Part shown: positions 1-9,498 of the stretch, in pieces | How positions within the stretch are numbered: position 1 is the first letter of the stretch | Layout: each line of letters starts with the position of its first letter | From: an uncultured Holophagaceae bacterium | Lineage (GTDB): Bacteria; Acidobacteriota; Holophagae; Holophagales; Holophagaceae | Reading direction: 5' to 3' | Length of the DNA: 42,655 nucleotides | NCBI GenBank assembly: GCA_903857495.1 | Contig: CAIOFF010000006.1 | Location: forward strand, 1-42,655 | Notes under the pieces: generated by a model | Databases searched by the model: none | Seen by the model: the letters and a program-made list of their open reading frames with translations, nothing else | What the model was told of the DNA's origin: nothing | Made by a program: the position numbers and the translations under genes

Positions 1-121
1 ACCCCAACTCCAGCTTCGCCTGGATCATTGCTCGTTCCTCGCAACTCAGATGTGTGTAGTGGTTTCCCATGCATCCATTCTTTCTGAGGAATGTTGCACT
101 TGGGAATTGAGCGCGCCCCTG

Positions 122-375
122 AAAAGCGGTCCACAGATGACGCAGATGCCGCGCCTCCACCCTAGGCCTTGCTGCCCTGGGCACCCGGTCCCTGCCGGTG
201 ATCAAGGCGATTGCACAGATGGAGCCCCATGCTGACGCTGCGGCCCTCTCCCTGCAGTCAGGGACCTCACTGGCAATGGCTCTGGTTTCGCGTCACTGCC
301 CCGAAGCGTACCCGGCACCAGGCAGGTGGGTCGGCGCCGATCTGCGGAATCTGCGTCATCTGTGGTTCCGCTTTT
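122..375. repeat. inverted repeat pair, ~30-bp arms
   Basis: The left arm (122-152) and the reverse complement of the right arm (344-375) share AAAAGCGG, then one or two variable bases, then CCACAGATGACGCAGAT, one mismatch, then CCGC. The arms enclose 191 bp with weaker further similarity between the two flanks. Repeats with a core of the type CCACAGATgACgCAGAT occur dispersed in many bacterial genomes. Here they could be the ends of a small non-autonomous element or two opposed copies of a dispersed repeat. No coding sequence is visible between the arms. Confidence 0.6.
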
Positions 376-460
376 GATCTTGAATGGCTGGGGCTGAGCT
401 TGGCCGATAACCGGGAAAGATCTTTTGGAACCGGTGATGAACAGCGATGAACGGTGATAA

Positions 461-580
461 CGGCCTGTTGCCACCGCTTCGCGCTGCGACAGCCGCATGC
501 AGCGCATCGCCGTCATCCAGCAGCCCAGCGTCATCGCCGCAATCCTCTACTGCCTCAGCCAGAAAGAACAGCCGCCTTGA
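461..580 (+). pseudogene. probable IS91-type (Y2) transposase C-terminal remnant
   Basis: In one frame the segment reads CDSRMQRIAVIQQPSVIAAI followed by a short tail ending QPP and a TGA at 578-580. This resembles the C-terminal end of IS91-like transposases, where a zinc-type CGGRM segment precedes a stretch of the form RIAxIxxPxVIxxILxxL. An in-frame stop at 458-460 cuts off everything upstream, so only about 35 residues survive. The call rests on recalled family resemblance and a short segment; chance similarity is possible. Confidence 0.3.
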
Positions 581-760
581 TGCTGTGCTGCCTCTGCGTA
601 GTCAGACGCCTAATATATGGGATGAGTTGATCTTGACCCGGGCGAAGCCTTGGCCCATCGTGGGCCCAAACCTCTTTAACAGTCGAAGGCAAGGCCACGA
701 AAGCGCCACCAGGCCCAGCTCGGCGCCCTGGAAGAACGAGCAGGACCTTCGGATTCGCGT

Positions 761-1276
761 TTGACCTCAATAGCGGAGTCGGGACGCGTCAAAATGGGGC
801 TTTTGAATTCCCTATACACCGGCACCACGGACGAGCACACGGACGGCTGGTTCATCGGCTTCTCCACCAAGGTGGTCTGCGGCGTCTGGGTGGGGCTCGA
901 TGAGAAGAAGATGATCTTCAAGGGCGCCGATGGCGCCAAGGTGGCACTGCCCATCTGGATCGACTTCATGAAGGCCGCCCTGCCCACCACCGGCGACAAG
1001 GAAGACTTCAAGGCGCCGGAGGGCATGGAGTGGGCGGATGTGGATCGCTTCACCGGCCTGCTGGCCACCTCCGCCACCACGGACAAGGTGCTGCGCCTGG
1101 CCTTCAAGCCCGGCACCACCCCCCGCTCTGGCAGCGATGCCGAGGCCATCCGGAAGATCCGGGAAGCCCGGGAGAAGGCCAACGCCCAGCCTGTGGAGAA
1201 CCGCCCCTGGGGCCGACCGGTCCAGACCGAACCTCCCAAGCCCGTGGACCTGAATGGGAACGATCCTAACGGGTGA
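761..1276 (+). pseudogene. C-terminal fragment of penicillin-binding protein 1A
   Basis: From about base 818 the frame encodes TGTTDEHTDGWFIGF and then GVWVGLDEKK. This is the end of the transpeptidase domain of class A penicillin-binding proteins (PBP1A/MrcA type), followed by a Pro-rich tail ending DLNGNDPNG. Full-length PBP1A is about 700-850 residues; here only about 150 remain. The glycosyltransferase domain, the SxxK and SxN motifs and the lysine of KTGT are all missing. Upstream of 818 the sequence (GLLNSLY) bears no relation to the family. The remnant cannot be an active enzyme. Its stop overlaps the stop of the convergent S9 peptidase gene by 11 bp, which suggests the 3' end sits in its original context and the 5' part was removed by a rearrangement. 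Confidence 0.7.
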
Positions 1277-3410
1277 GCTGGAAGTCCTTGTGCCCGGTCT
1301 GCCAGAGCAGGAAGGCGTACTGTCCGGCGAAGTTCCGGAAGGTGACTGTCTTGTCCTCGGTGAAGTGCCCGTTGTCGTAGTTCACCTTCATGAGTACGGG
1401 CCGCTGCGAGGTGGTGGCGTTCTGGAGCGCCGCAATAAACTTCCCGGGCTGCCAGGGGGCCACGCGGGGGTCATTCCAGCCACCGACTCCCAGAACCGCT
1501 GGATAGCTGACCCCCTGACGGACATGCTGGACACCATCCATCTCGTAGAGGGCCTGGCACTCGACGGGATCCTGCACGGACCCGTACTCCTTGGCATTGG
1601 CGGGGCCATCGGTGCCGAACTCGGAGCGCATGGCGTTGGCGTCCCCCACATTGCAGACCACGGCCGCAAAGAGGTCGGGTCGCTCGGTGATGGCCCTGCT
1701 GATAAGAATGCCGCCCGCACTTGTGCCTATCCCACCAAGCCGCTGGGCCGAGGTGTAGCCCTTCCTGATGAGGTACCCTGCGCAGGCATTGAAGTCCTTC
1801 CAGGTGTTCGGCTTCGTGGCCTTGAAGCCGGCCTTGTGCCAGGCTTCACCCTTCTCGCCGCCGCCCCGCACGTGGGCGAAGGCCAGGACCACACCCCGGT
1901 TGGCCACGGAGTGGAGGGTGCGGAAGCTGGGGGAGATGCTCATGCCATAGCAGCCGTAGCCCTCCAGGATGCAACTGGAGGAACCATCCAGCGGAAGGTT
2001 TCGGGGGTGAACGATGGACAGCGGGATCATGGTTCCGTCTTCTCCTGGCACCTCTACTTCCTCGGCCACCAGGCCTTCGAAGGCGGGATAGGGGATGGCC
2101 GTGTTGAAGGTGCTCTTGGCCACGGTCTGCCGGGCCGCATCCAGCTCGAAGAGGGTGGTCGGAGCGGTCCAGGAGGAGACTGCCACCAGGCACCGGTTCG
2201 AGGTCGGGTCGGGGCAGGTGAGGCCCACACTGCCTGTCATGGGTAGCCGGACCTCGGTGAGCCTTCCGGTCTTGAGGGCGTACCTGGTGACCCGGCCCAC
2301 AATGCCATTCGAGGAGACCACGAGGAGGTAGTCCTTGCAGGTGGTGATGGACTGGATGACGTCCTGGCCCTCTGGGATGACCGTCTTGGCCCGGCTCCAG
2401 TCCGGGTGCTCGAGGCTTGTCTGGATGACCTTGAACCTTGGGGCGCCGGAGTGGGAGATGGCGAAGACCTGGTCTCCATGCAGGGCAGTGTCTACCAGAT
2501 TGTCTGTGCGCTGGCAGAGCACCCTCCAGGCGGGGCCCCCGGCCTTCATCGACGAGGCCGATGCCACGAACAGCCGTTGCTCGCTCTGGGCGGTGAAGGC
2601 CCCCCCCAGCACGTAGCCAGGTGCTGAGGGATCGACCCAGGTGGTCGGCAGCTCCTCGGGGGTGAGGCCCAGTCCTGGGAAACCCTCCTTGCTGAGGACA
2701 TTCAAATCCTGGGCAGGCGGCGTTCCAAGCACGTGCCGCTTGGAGCTTCGATCGAGGTGGAAGGCCACGCTCTGCGGGTCGCCATGACTCCCAAAGTCAT
2801 AGCAAAAGGACCTGCTGTCGGGAGCCCAGCTGGAGGGCCCGTAGCTGGCCTCGATGAGGTCCGGGCGCAGTTTGGCGGTGGCCACCTCCAGCACCCGGAC
2901 ATCCCCCACCTCGGCCCCTGCGGCGGAGATCCCCATGGCCACAAACCTGCCGTCGAAGGACGGCAGGATGGCCTGCAGGGTTGAGGTCACGCCCGGCTTA
3001 TAGGTGGAAGGGTCGAAGAGCAGCTCCTCCTTGCCCTGCCAGCCCTTGCGGAAGAACAACTTCCCGACATCTTCCCCCGCCAGGGTCTTGCGGTAGAACA
3101 CCCGCCCGTTCCGGCAGCTGATGTCCCGATAGGCCGCCGGCTTGAGCCGGTCCAGGGCCATCCATTCCTGCACCAGGGCCTCCCGACCGGGGAGCTTGGC
3201 GAGCACGTCATCGGTCAAGGTCGCCTGGGCCTTGAACCAGGCGGTGGCATCCGCACCCTTCAGTTCCTCAAGCCAGCGGTAAGGGTCCCGGTAGGTGGCC
3301 CCGAAGTAGGTGTCGGCAGCTTCCACCTGCTTGGATGGTGGATAGGTCCACTGGGCTAGCGCCGGGAGGGTGATCAGGAGTGCGTGAGCGATCACTGGGA
3401 AGAGCTTCAT
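1266..3410 (-). CDS. prolyl oligopeptidase family serine peptidase (S9A), secreted
   Basis: A 714-residue protein with an N-terminal signal peptide (residues 1-20, ending PALAQ), so it is likely periplasmic or secreted. The N-terminal part (about 25-420) looks like the beta-propeller of S9A peptidases, starting with the typical DxYRWLE segment. The C-terminal alpha/beta-hydrolase domain has the nucleophile motif GTSAGG with Ser564, Asp647 in GGWNDPRV and His682 in YDNGHF, so the catalytic triad is intact. Enzymes of this family cut short peptides after proline. The start is supported by a GGAGG about 7 bases upstream. The next gene in the same orientation (another secreted hydrolase) is 326 bp away, so co-transcription is uncertain. 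Confidence 0.9.
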   Translation of the reverse strand: MKLFPVIAHALLITLPALAQWTYPPSKQVEAADTYFGATYRDPYRWLEELKGADATAWFKAQATLTDDVLAKLPGREALVQEWMALDRLKPAAYRDISCRNGRVFYRKTLAGEDVGKLFFRKGWQGKEELLFDPSTYKPGVTSTLQAILPSFDGRFVAMGISAAGAEVGDVRVLEVATAKLRPDLIEASYGPSSWAPDSRSFCYDFGSHGDPQSVAFHLDRSSKRHVLGTPPAQDLNVLSKEGFPGLGLTPEELPTTWVDPSAPGYVLGGAFTAQSEQRLFVASASSMKAGGPAWRVLCQRTDNLVDTALHGDQVFAISHSGAPRFKVIQTSLEHPDWSRAKTVIPEGQDVIQSITTCKDYLLVVSSNGIVGRVTRYALKTGRLTEVRLPMTGSVGLTCPDPTSNRCLVAVSSWTAPTTLFELDAARQTVAKSTFNTAIPYPAFEGLVAEEVEVPGEDGTMIPLSIVHPRNLPLDGSSSCILEGYGCYGMSISPSFRTLHSVANRGVVLAFAHVRGGGEKGEAWHKAGFKATKPNTWKDFNACAGYLIRKGYTSAQRLGGIGTSAGGILISRAITERPDLFAAVVCNVGDANAMRSEFGTDGPANAKEYGSVQDPVECQALYEMDGVQHVRQGVSYPAVLGVGGWNDPRVAPWQPGKFIAALQNATTSQRPVLMKVNYDNGHFTEDKTVTFRNFAGQYAFLLWQTGHKDFQLTR

Positions 3411-3736
3411 GGGAGGGACCTCCGCTGGCTTGCCTGCTTGGTACGGGGTGGGACTCGATCCTAGGGGAGTCGCAGGAGTCTAGGAAGTCGAACCTCCAGC
3501 TACCCGGGAAATTCCTCCGCTGCCCTCACCGTGAATCGCCTTCTGGGGCCTAGCAGAATCTTGCTGGCGGGTGCTGGGAGAACGGGCCCTGGCCGGCGCG
3601 AAAATGACCCAGTTTGGCCGCTGCTCCTGGGTCCGGTTGACCCCACTTGAGCCAGAGCCGATATACACCGCGTTCTCTGTGGTTGGCAGTTCTTTTCCCC
3701 CGGGATTCCCGGATGAACCTGTTTTTCTGACTCGGA
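3411..3736. other. intergenic region with possible IS21-like end remnant
   Basis: No gene is visible. At about 3598-3663 the minus strand carries GTGGGGTCAACCGGACCC and, further along, AACTGGGTCATTTTCGCGCC. Repeated GGGTCA/TTTTCGCGCC blocks of this type are common just inside the right ends of IS21-family elements. No istA or istB coding sequence is present, so at most this is a scar. The short minus-strand frames through the region do not resemble any protein I know. The promoter of the S9 peptidase gene should lie at the low-coordinate end. Confidence 0.3.
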
Positions 3737-5686
3737 TTACTTCCCAGAAACCGCCAGCGGTACCACCGGCAGTTCGACGAAGCTGTCTTTGCCGGGGGCG
3801 TGCCAGATGCGGTGGGCGGCGGGGCGGTAGTCGGCGGGCTTGGCCAGGAAGATGTTGGGCACGAAGGTCTGGGGGTTCCGCTCGTAGAGGGGGAACCAGC
3901 TGGACTGCACCTGCACCATGATCCGGTGGCCCGGCAAGAAGACATGGTTGGCCGTGGGCAGGGCGAAGCGGTAGGGCAGCGCCTCCCCGGGCTTGATGGG
4001 CACAGCCTGCTCCAGGCTCTCCCGGTAGCGGCCCCGGAAGATGTCAGCGGAGACCATCTGCTGGTAGCCACCCAGGCCAGGCTGGGCCGGGACCTCGTCC
4101 GGGTACACATCGATCACCTTCACCACCCAGTCCGCATCCGTCCCCGTGGTGGAGGCCACGAGGTTGGCCACGGGCTCACCGCTGATGCGCAGGGGGGCCT
4201 TCATGGGCTCGGAGACGAAGGCCAGTACATCGGTCCGGCCCGAGGCCTCGCGCTGATCGTCCGTGTGCCACTGGGGCCAGGTGAGGCCATTGTCGTAGCC
4301 CACGGGCTGGATGGGCCGGGCGCGGAAAGGCACAGGCTTCGCGGGATCCGACACGAACTCTTCGAAGGGTGCCACCCCGGCCTTGGGTGCCTCGGCCGAC
4401 ACCGTCAGGCCCGCCCCCAGGTGATAGCGGGTGGCGGGGTGCGGGGTGCCCTCCCCCGCCAGGGGCCAGCCGGGCAGCTTGCGCCAGGCGTTGGTGCCGG
4501 TCTCGAAGGCGCTGACCGGGGGCAGGCCAGAGGGCGGGCCGCCCTTGAGGTGCTGATCGAGGAACGGCTTCAGCACCTCGCGGCGAAACTGCAGAGCCGT
4601 GTCCTGGCTGAAGCGGAGGGGCCCCAGGCTGCTGCCCTCCTTGATCATGCCACCGTGGTTCCAGGGCCCCATGGCGAGGTAGAGCAGATCCCCCTTGCGG
4701 TCCTTGGGCTTGAGGGCCTTCCACACCGCCACCGCACCGTAGATGTCCTCCGCGTCAAAGAGGCTGTGTACCAGCAGGGTGGGTACCACCATGGGCCGCG
4801 CCGCCAGGACGCGGTCCATGGCCTGCTGCTGCCAGAAGGCATCGTAGGCGGGATGTTCGACGACCTTGCGCCAGAAGCCCAGCTGCTCCATGCCCCGGCT
4901 CCGGGCCAGATCACCCGTGGACCCCGCCTGCAGGTAGAGGTTGTAGTCGTCGAAGTGGCTGGTCCACCACTTGTGCTCGTTGCCGCGGGAGGCCTGCTGC
5001 TCGTAGAAGTAGACCAGGGACGACGGCGAGAAGGCTCCATTGTGAAACCAGTCATCCCCGCGCCAGCCGTCCACCATGGGGTTCATGGGCACGGCGGCCT
5101 TGAGGGCCGGGTGGGGGTCCACCAGGGCCATCAGAGCCAGGAACCCGTCGTAGGAGATGCCCAGGATGGCCGCCCGGCCGTTGCTCTCCGGCAGGTTCTT
5201 CACCAGCCAGTCCAGGGTGTCCCAGGTGTCGGTGGCGTGATCCACCGCTGAGGCATTGAGGGGCCCCCGCAGGGGCAGGGTCATGGCGTAGTCGCCCTCG
5301 CTGCCATACTTCCCGCGGATGTCTTGGACCACCCGGATGTAGCCGCCCTCCAGGGTGAGGTCGGTGACGTTGTCGTAGCCCTGCAGCACCGGCCCCAGGT
5401 GGGCGCTGGCGGCGTGAGCGGTGAGCTCCGCCGCATTGTAGGGCGTGCGCGTGAGCAGGATCGGCGCCCCCTGCGCACCCTTGGGCACCAGGATGATGGT
5501 CTTCAGCTTCACCCCGTCCCGCATGGGGATCATCACCACCCGCCGCTCGTGGTCCCAGGTCCCCGTAGCGACCTTGAACTCTGCGGGCATCTCGCGGGGC
5601 AGGGTGGGCTGCTGGGCGGGCAGGGATAGGCCAGCCAGCAGGGCCAGCGGCAGGGTCAATAAGCGACGAAGCGGCGTGACAGACAT
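3737..5686 (-). CDS. CocE/NonD-type hydrolase, alpha-amino-acid ester hydrolase-like, secreted
   Basis: A 649-residue protein with a signal peptide (about 1-25, LLAGLSLPAQ). The alpha/beta-hydrolase core carries the nucleophile motif GISYDG (Ser178), an acid in LFDAEDIYG (probably Asp311) and His344 in GPWNHGG. DDWFHNGAF (about 211-219) is typical of alpha-amino-acid ester hydrolases and glutaryl-7-ACA acylases. The C-terminal third (about 400-649) fits the jelly-roll domain of X-Pro dipeptidyl peptidase-like (S15/CocE) enzymes. Expected activity is hydrolysis of esters or amides of amino acids or short peptides in the periplasm; the exact substrate cannot be read from sequence. A GGGAG lies about 8 bases before the ATG. 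Full family length, nothing broken. Confidence 0.88.
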   Translation of the reverse strand: MSVTPLRRLLTLPLALLAGLSLPAQQPTLPREMPAEFKVATGTWDHERRVVMIPMRDGVKLKTIILVPKGAQGAPILLTRTPYNAAELTAHAASAHLGPVLQGYDNVTDLTLEGGYIRVVQDIRGKYGSEGDYAMTLPLRGPLNASAVDHATDTWDTLDWLVKNLPESNGRAAILGISYDGFLALMALVDPHPALKAAVPMNPMVDGWRGDDWFHNGAFSPSSLVYFYEQQASRGNEHKWWTSHFDDYNLYLQAGSTGDLARSRGMEQLGFWRKVVEHPAYDAFWQQQAMDRVLAARPMVVPTLLVHSLFDAEDIYGAVAVWKALKPKDRKGDLLYLAMGPWNHGGMIKEGSSLGPLRFSQDTALQFRREVLKPFLDQHLKGGPPSGLPPVSAFETGTNAWRKLPGWPLAGEGTPHPATRYHLGAGLTVSAEAPKAGVAPFEEFVSDPAKPVPFRARPIQPVGYDNGLTWPQWHTDDQREASGRTDVLAFVSEPMKAPLRISGEPVANLVASTTGTDADWVVKVIDVYPDEVPAQPGLGGYQQMVSADIFRGRYRESLEQAVPIKPGEALPYRFALPTANHVFLPGHRIMVQVQSSWFPLYERNPQTFVPNIFLAKPADYRPAAHRIWHAPGKDSFVELPVVPLAVSGK

Positions 5687-5742
5687 GCAGACTCCCGAAT
5701 TTACGTTTGAGTACTCGATGCAGGCTTCTGCGACCCTCGGGA

Positions 5743-7628
5743 TCAGGCGCGGAGGACGCTGAACCTACGGAACAGCTCTTGGGGAATGGGGCATTGGAGC
5801 TTCCAGGTTATAGACATGGGTCGATCGCTTTCAACCCCCTCAAGCTCGACCCCCCCCCAAAGCCACATATGGGGACCCTTTGGCTTCCCGCACAAACAGC
5901 TGAAACCTCCAGCCATTGGTGCGACTTTCCAGGTATCGCTTCCCCGCCATTGTTTTGGGCCCCGCCGAGTTCTGTGTCTGCCAATGGAAGCGTTCTGGGC
6001 TGATGGCGTAGTCGTGATAAGTAATCCCTGAGTGGAATCCTTCACGCTTGTCGAGCGTGACAAACAGGAGCTCAACTTGCTCCTCCGTGAGGGCGAGTAA
6101 TCCTGCCTGGAACGGGACGCGCCTTGTCGCGCCGAGCCACCCAACTCCAGTAAGTATTTCTCTGACGTCGTAGGCGCCATGTAAGCGTAGCGGCCAGTCC
6201 GACGGCGCACCCGGTAGATCACGTGCTTCAAGCCCGCTGGTCCCCGCCAACCAATCAGCGACTTCGGTGAGCTCTTCAAACATTGGTGGGTGGGCACGAA
6301 GTCGGCGCAGGAATTCCGGTCCGTCGAAGGTGTCCTTTGTGTCGGGGAAAAGTTGGTAGGCCAGCATCTGCACCCGTTGCCGATCCAGCTTGGTCAGGGT
6401 GCTGTAATCAAAAGGCTTCTTCTGCGACACGGCTCCACAGGTTGAGGCAGTCAGGGTCATTGGCATGAAGCAGACTGCCAAACCTCTTCCCAAGCCAACC
6501 CTCCTTGGGGCCGCAGATTCCCAGGTTCATGCCGGAAGCCCTCCGAAGCCCGGTCCATCCACTTGGTTCCTGGCTCCGACAGAGCTCCGCGAGCGTCAAT
6601 CCCTGATCTACAAGAAATTCGCCCATTCGAGGTGATCGATGCCCGGGAAGGGCTCGATAGGCCAGGAACTCCTGGGTCAGCCGCCGCCAGTTTTGGGTGG
6701 TCGCCGCCCTGAGATTCTCCAAGACGCGTTCCCTTGCCACGCGTTCGAATTGGATGTGACAGGCCGGAGGTAGTGTGGGAAAGCCCGCCTCGACTTCGGC
6801 GATTAATGTTCGCTTGGACAGGCCAGTCAAACACTGAAGAAGCCTGTCAAATCGGAACTCAACCCTGTGCCTCCCGACAAAATCAAGGATCAAGCAGCTG
6901 GTTTTGCCTCTGGCCAAACGAAGGCCTCGGCCGATCTGTTGTTGAAACAAGACAGGGCTCTGTGTGGGTCGAAGCAACAACAGGCACTCCACCTCCGGAA
7001 GATCGATGCCCTCGTTGTACAGGTCGCACGTAAAAACGACGGTGACCTCCTGCCGCGCCAACATCCCGGGAATTCGCTCGCGCAAGGTTCGGTCCGTGGC
7101 TCCTGTCACGGCGAGCGCCTTGTAGCCAGCTTGCCGAAACTGTTCGGCCATTAATTCGGCATGGCGGACACTCACGCAAAAGCCCAGGGTCCGCGCCTGT
7201 TCTGGCATGGATGAGTATTTCTGAAAGGCCTGGGCGATCCTCCGCGCCCGGATGTGGTCCCCCGTCAGAATCTTGTCCAGATCGGCCACTTCCGGTCCCT
7301 GGCTCCACCTCACAATTGAGAAGTCGGTGTCGTCGGTCACGCCATAGTACTCAAAGGGCGAAAGCAGTTGCTCGTCCAGTGCCTTCCAGAGACGCAGTTC
7401 CACGGCGGGGGAACCGTCAATCCGCATGTGGAAATAGGGGGAGAAGCTGACCCCATCGGCTCGCTCGGGTGTCGCAGTAAGGCCAAGCAGAAGTGGTTGA
7501 GGCAGCCCTCTGCGCAGAGTCAGGGGCGTACTGCGCGAACCTTCCTGGAACTCGCCACCACGAAAGCCCCGGCCCAGGAATCGACCTGACCCATCGAGAA
7601 CCAGGCATCGACAAATTCCGCGATCCAT
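5743..7628 (-). pseudogene. broken DEAD/DEAH helicase with DUF3427 C-terminal domain
   Basis: Read on the minus strand, 7628 to about 6420 encodes the second half of an SF2 helicase. It shows LLGLTATPERADG (motif III region), FTCDLYNEGIDLPEVE (motif V) and QQQIGRGLRLARGK (motif VI). A frameshift near 6410-6440 then moves the reading into a second frame (KKPFDYSTLTKLDRQRVQ onward). A further shift at a run of nine C (5850-5858) is needed to reach the final RPMSITWKLQ...LFRRFSV, a typical DUF3427 end. The Walker A region and the usual N-terminal phospholipase D-like part are absent, and the DEAH-box region is degenerate. Intact relatives are about 900-1,100 residues and are often found in defence or mobile regions. 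At least two frameshifts plus the 5' truncation make this a decayed gene. Confidence 0.75.
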
Positions 7629-7752
7629 TGCTGCTCCAGATCGTTAAGCAGCCCCCGCGCGAGGCGAGTGCAGGGGTGGGCGTGCAGCGTGGAACCCCCC
7701 GGCAGGACGGGCCAGCGGCTATGCAACCCGTTCAAATGCCTTACAGTAGCCC

Positions 7753-9498
7753 ATGCCCAAACTCTCAGCCCTGCTCCGACTCGGTGTGTTTCTCGCCCTG
7801 GCCCTCCCGGCGCTGGCCGCCCCGCCGAAGCCCGGTCCCGGGGCGCCGGTCCGCTTTGCGGTGCGCTTCGCGCCCAGCTTGAGTGCGCAGCCCCTGGATG
7901 GTCGGCTCTTCCTGCTGCTCTCCACGGACCCCAGCGCCGAGCCGCGCATGCAGATCGGGGATTCCCCGGACTCGCAGCTCATCTTCGGCACGGACGTGGA
8001 GGGCCTCGCGCCGGGCCAGCGGGCCCTGGTGGACGCCCGGGCGGACGGCTATCCCATCCGCTCGCTGAAGGACCTCCCGCCGGGCGAGTACACCGTGCAG
8101 GCCCTGCTGCACCGCTACGAGACCTTCCACCGGGCGGACGGCCACACGCTGAAGCTGCCCATGGACCGGGGCGAGGGCCAGCACTGGAACCTGGCCCCGG
8201 GGAACCTCTACAGCCGCCCCCGGAAGGTCCGGGTGGGGCCGGGCCAGACCCCCATCCAGGTGCTTCTGGACCAGGTGATCCCGCCCCTGGCGGAGGTTCC
8301 TGATTCCAAGTACGTCCGCCACCTGCGCATCCAGAGCCAGCTCCTCACGAAGTTCTGGGGGCGGCCCATGTTCTTGTCGGCCCTCGTGCTGGTGCCCGAG
8401 GGCTTCGATGCGCATCCCGAGGCCCGCTTTCCCATGCTGCTCATGCACGACCACTTCGTGCGGGACTTTGACGACTCCTTCCGCACGGTGCCGCCGGATC
8501 CGGACCTGAAACCTGACTACAGCGAGCGCTTCCGCCTCTCGGGCTACAACCGCATCCAGCAGGAGGAGGCCTACCGCAACTTCCAGCAGTGGACCGCCCC
8601 GGACTTCCCCCGCTACCTCTTCGTGAAGCTGCAGCACGCCAACCCCTACTACGACGACTCCTACGCCGTGAACTCGGCCAATCTGGGCCCCTACGGCGAC
8701 GCGATCGAGACCGAGCTGATGCCGGCCATCGAGAAGGCCTTCCGGGTCCTGCCCAGCTGGGCCCGCTTCCTCTGCGGCGGCTCCACCGGGGGCTGGGAGG
8801 CCCTGGCGGCGCAGATCTTCTACCCGGACCACTACAACGGCGCCTTCGGCTCCTGCCCGGATCCCGTGGACTTCCGGGCCTACACGATCATCGACCTCTA
8901 CAAGGACAAGAACGCCTTCTACCTGGAGGGCGCCCACAAGCGCGTGGCCCAGCCCGCAGCCCGGGACTACCTGGGCCGCACCTTCCAGACCCTGGAGGAG
9001 GTCAACGCCTACGAGCTGGCCCTGGGCAGCCACGGCCGCTCCGGTGAGCAGTTCGACATCTGGCAGGCGGTGTTCTCGCCCCAGGGCGCGGACGGCTATC
9101 CCCAGCCCATCTTCGACAAGCGGACGGGCCTCATCGACCCCAAGGTGGCCGCCTACTGGAAAGAGCACTACGACCTGCGGGCCATCCTGGAGAAGCAGTG
9201 GCCGGTCCTGGGTCCCAAGCTGCGGGGCAAGCTGCACATCTACTGCGGCAGCGCCGACACCTTCTTCCTCAACGATGCGGTCTACCTGCTGGAGGACTTC
9301 CTGAAGCAGACCCGCAACCCGCCCTACGAGGGCGAGGTGAGGTACGGGGACCGCGCCGAGCACTGCTGGAACGGCGATCCCGAGCACCCCAACCACATCT
9401 CCCGCCTGCACTACAGCACCCTCTACCTGGCGAAGATGCTGGCCCGCATGGAGAAGACGGCCCCCGCCGGGGCGGACCTCAAGAGCTGGCGGTACTGA
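7753..9498 (+). CDS. secreted alpha/beta-hydrolase, putative esterase
   Basis: A 581-residue protein with a clear signal peptide (1-22, FLALALPALAA). Residues about 30-180 form an all-beta N-terminal part. The rest resembles the putative esterase (esterase D/feruloyl esterase-like) fold, with the nucleophile motif CGGSTGGW (Ser344) and a histidine candidate in the C-terminal segment DRAEHCWNGDPEH. The protein is unusually long for an esterase because of the N-terminal domain and a roughly 150-residue region between nucleophile and histidine. Substrate unknown. No strong ribosome binding site precedes the ATG. The following MFS gene starts 70 bp downstream on the same strand, so the two may be co-transcribed. 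Confidence 0.8.
   Translation: MPKLSALLRLGVFLALALPALAAPPKPGPGAPVRFAVRFAPSLSAQPLDGRLFLLLSTDPSAEPRMQIGDSPDSQLIFGTDVEGLAPGQRALVDARADGYPIRSLKDLPPGEYTVQALLHRYETFHRADGHTLKLPMDRGEGQHWNLAPGNLYSRPRKVRVGPGQTPIQVLLDQVIPPLAEVPDSKYVRHLRIQSQLLTKFWGRPMFLSALVLVPEGFDAHPEARFPMLLMHDHFVRDFDDSFRTVPPDPDLKPDYSERFRLSGYNRIQQEEAYRNFQQWTAPDFPRYLFVKLQHANPYYDDSYAVNSANLGPYGDAIETELMPAIEKAFRVLPSWARFLCGGSTGGWEALAAQIFYPDHYNGAFGSCPDPVDFRAYTIIDLYKDKNAFYLEGAHKRVAQPAARDYLGRTFQTLEEVNAYELALGSHGRSGEQFDIWQAVFSPQGADGYPQPIFDKRTGLIDPKVAAYWKEHYDLRAILEKQWPVLGPKLRGKLHIYCGSADTFFLNDAVYLLEDFLKQTRNPPYEGEVRYGDRAEHCWNGDPEHPNHISRLHYSTLYLAKMLARMEKTAPAGADLKSWRY

Larger units (their letters stand above)
1..760. other. gene-poor mosaic region with no intact gene
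   Basis: No reading frame here looks like a complete protein. The frames are short, overlap each other on both strands and have no convincing ribosome binding site. The stretch contains an inverted repeat pair (122-152 and 344-375), a run of imperfect GATGAAC-type direct repeats around 433-458, and a probable transposase C-terminal remnant (461-580). From about 580 to 817 I see nothing recognisable. The whole stretch ends abruptly at a truncated penicillin-binding protein gene, so it looks like accumulated insertion and deletion debris rather than a normal intergenic region. Confidence 0.6.
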
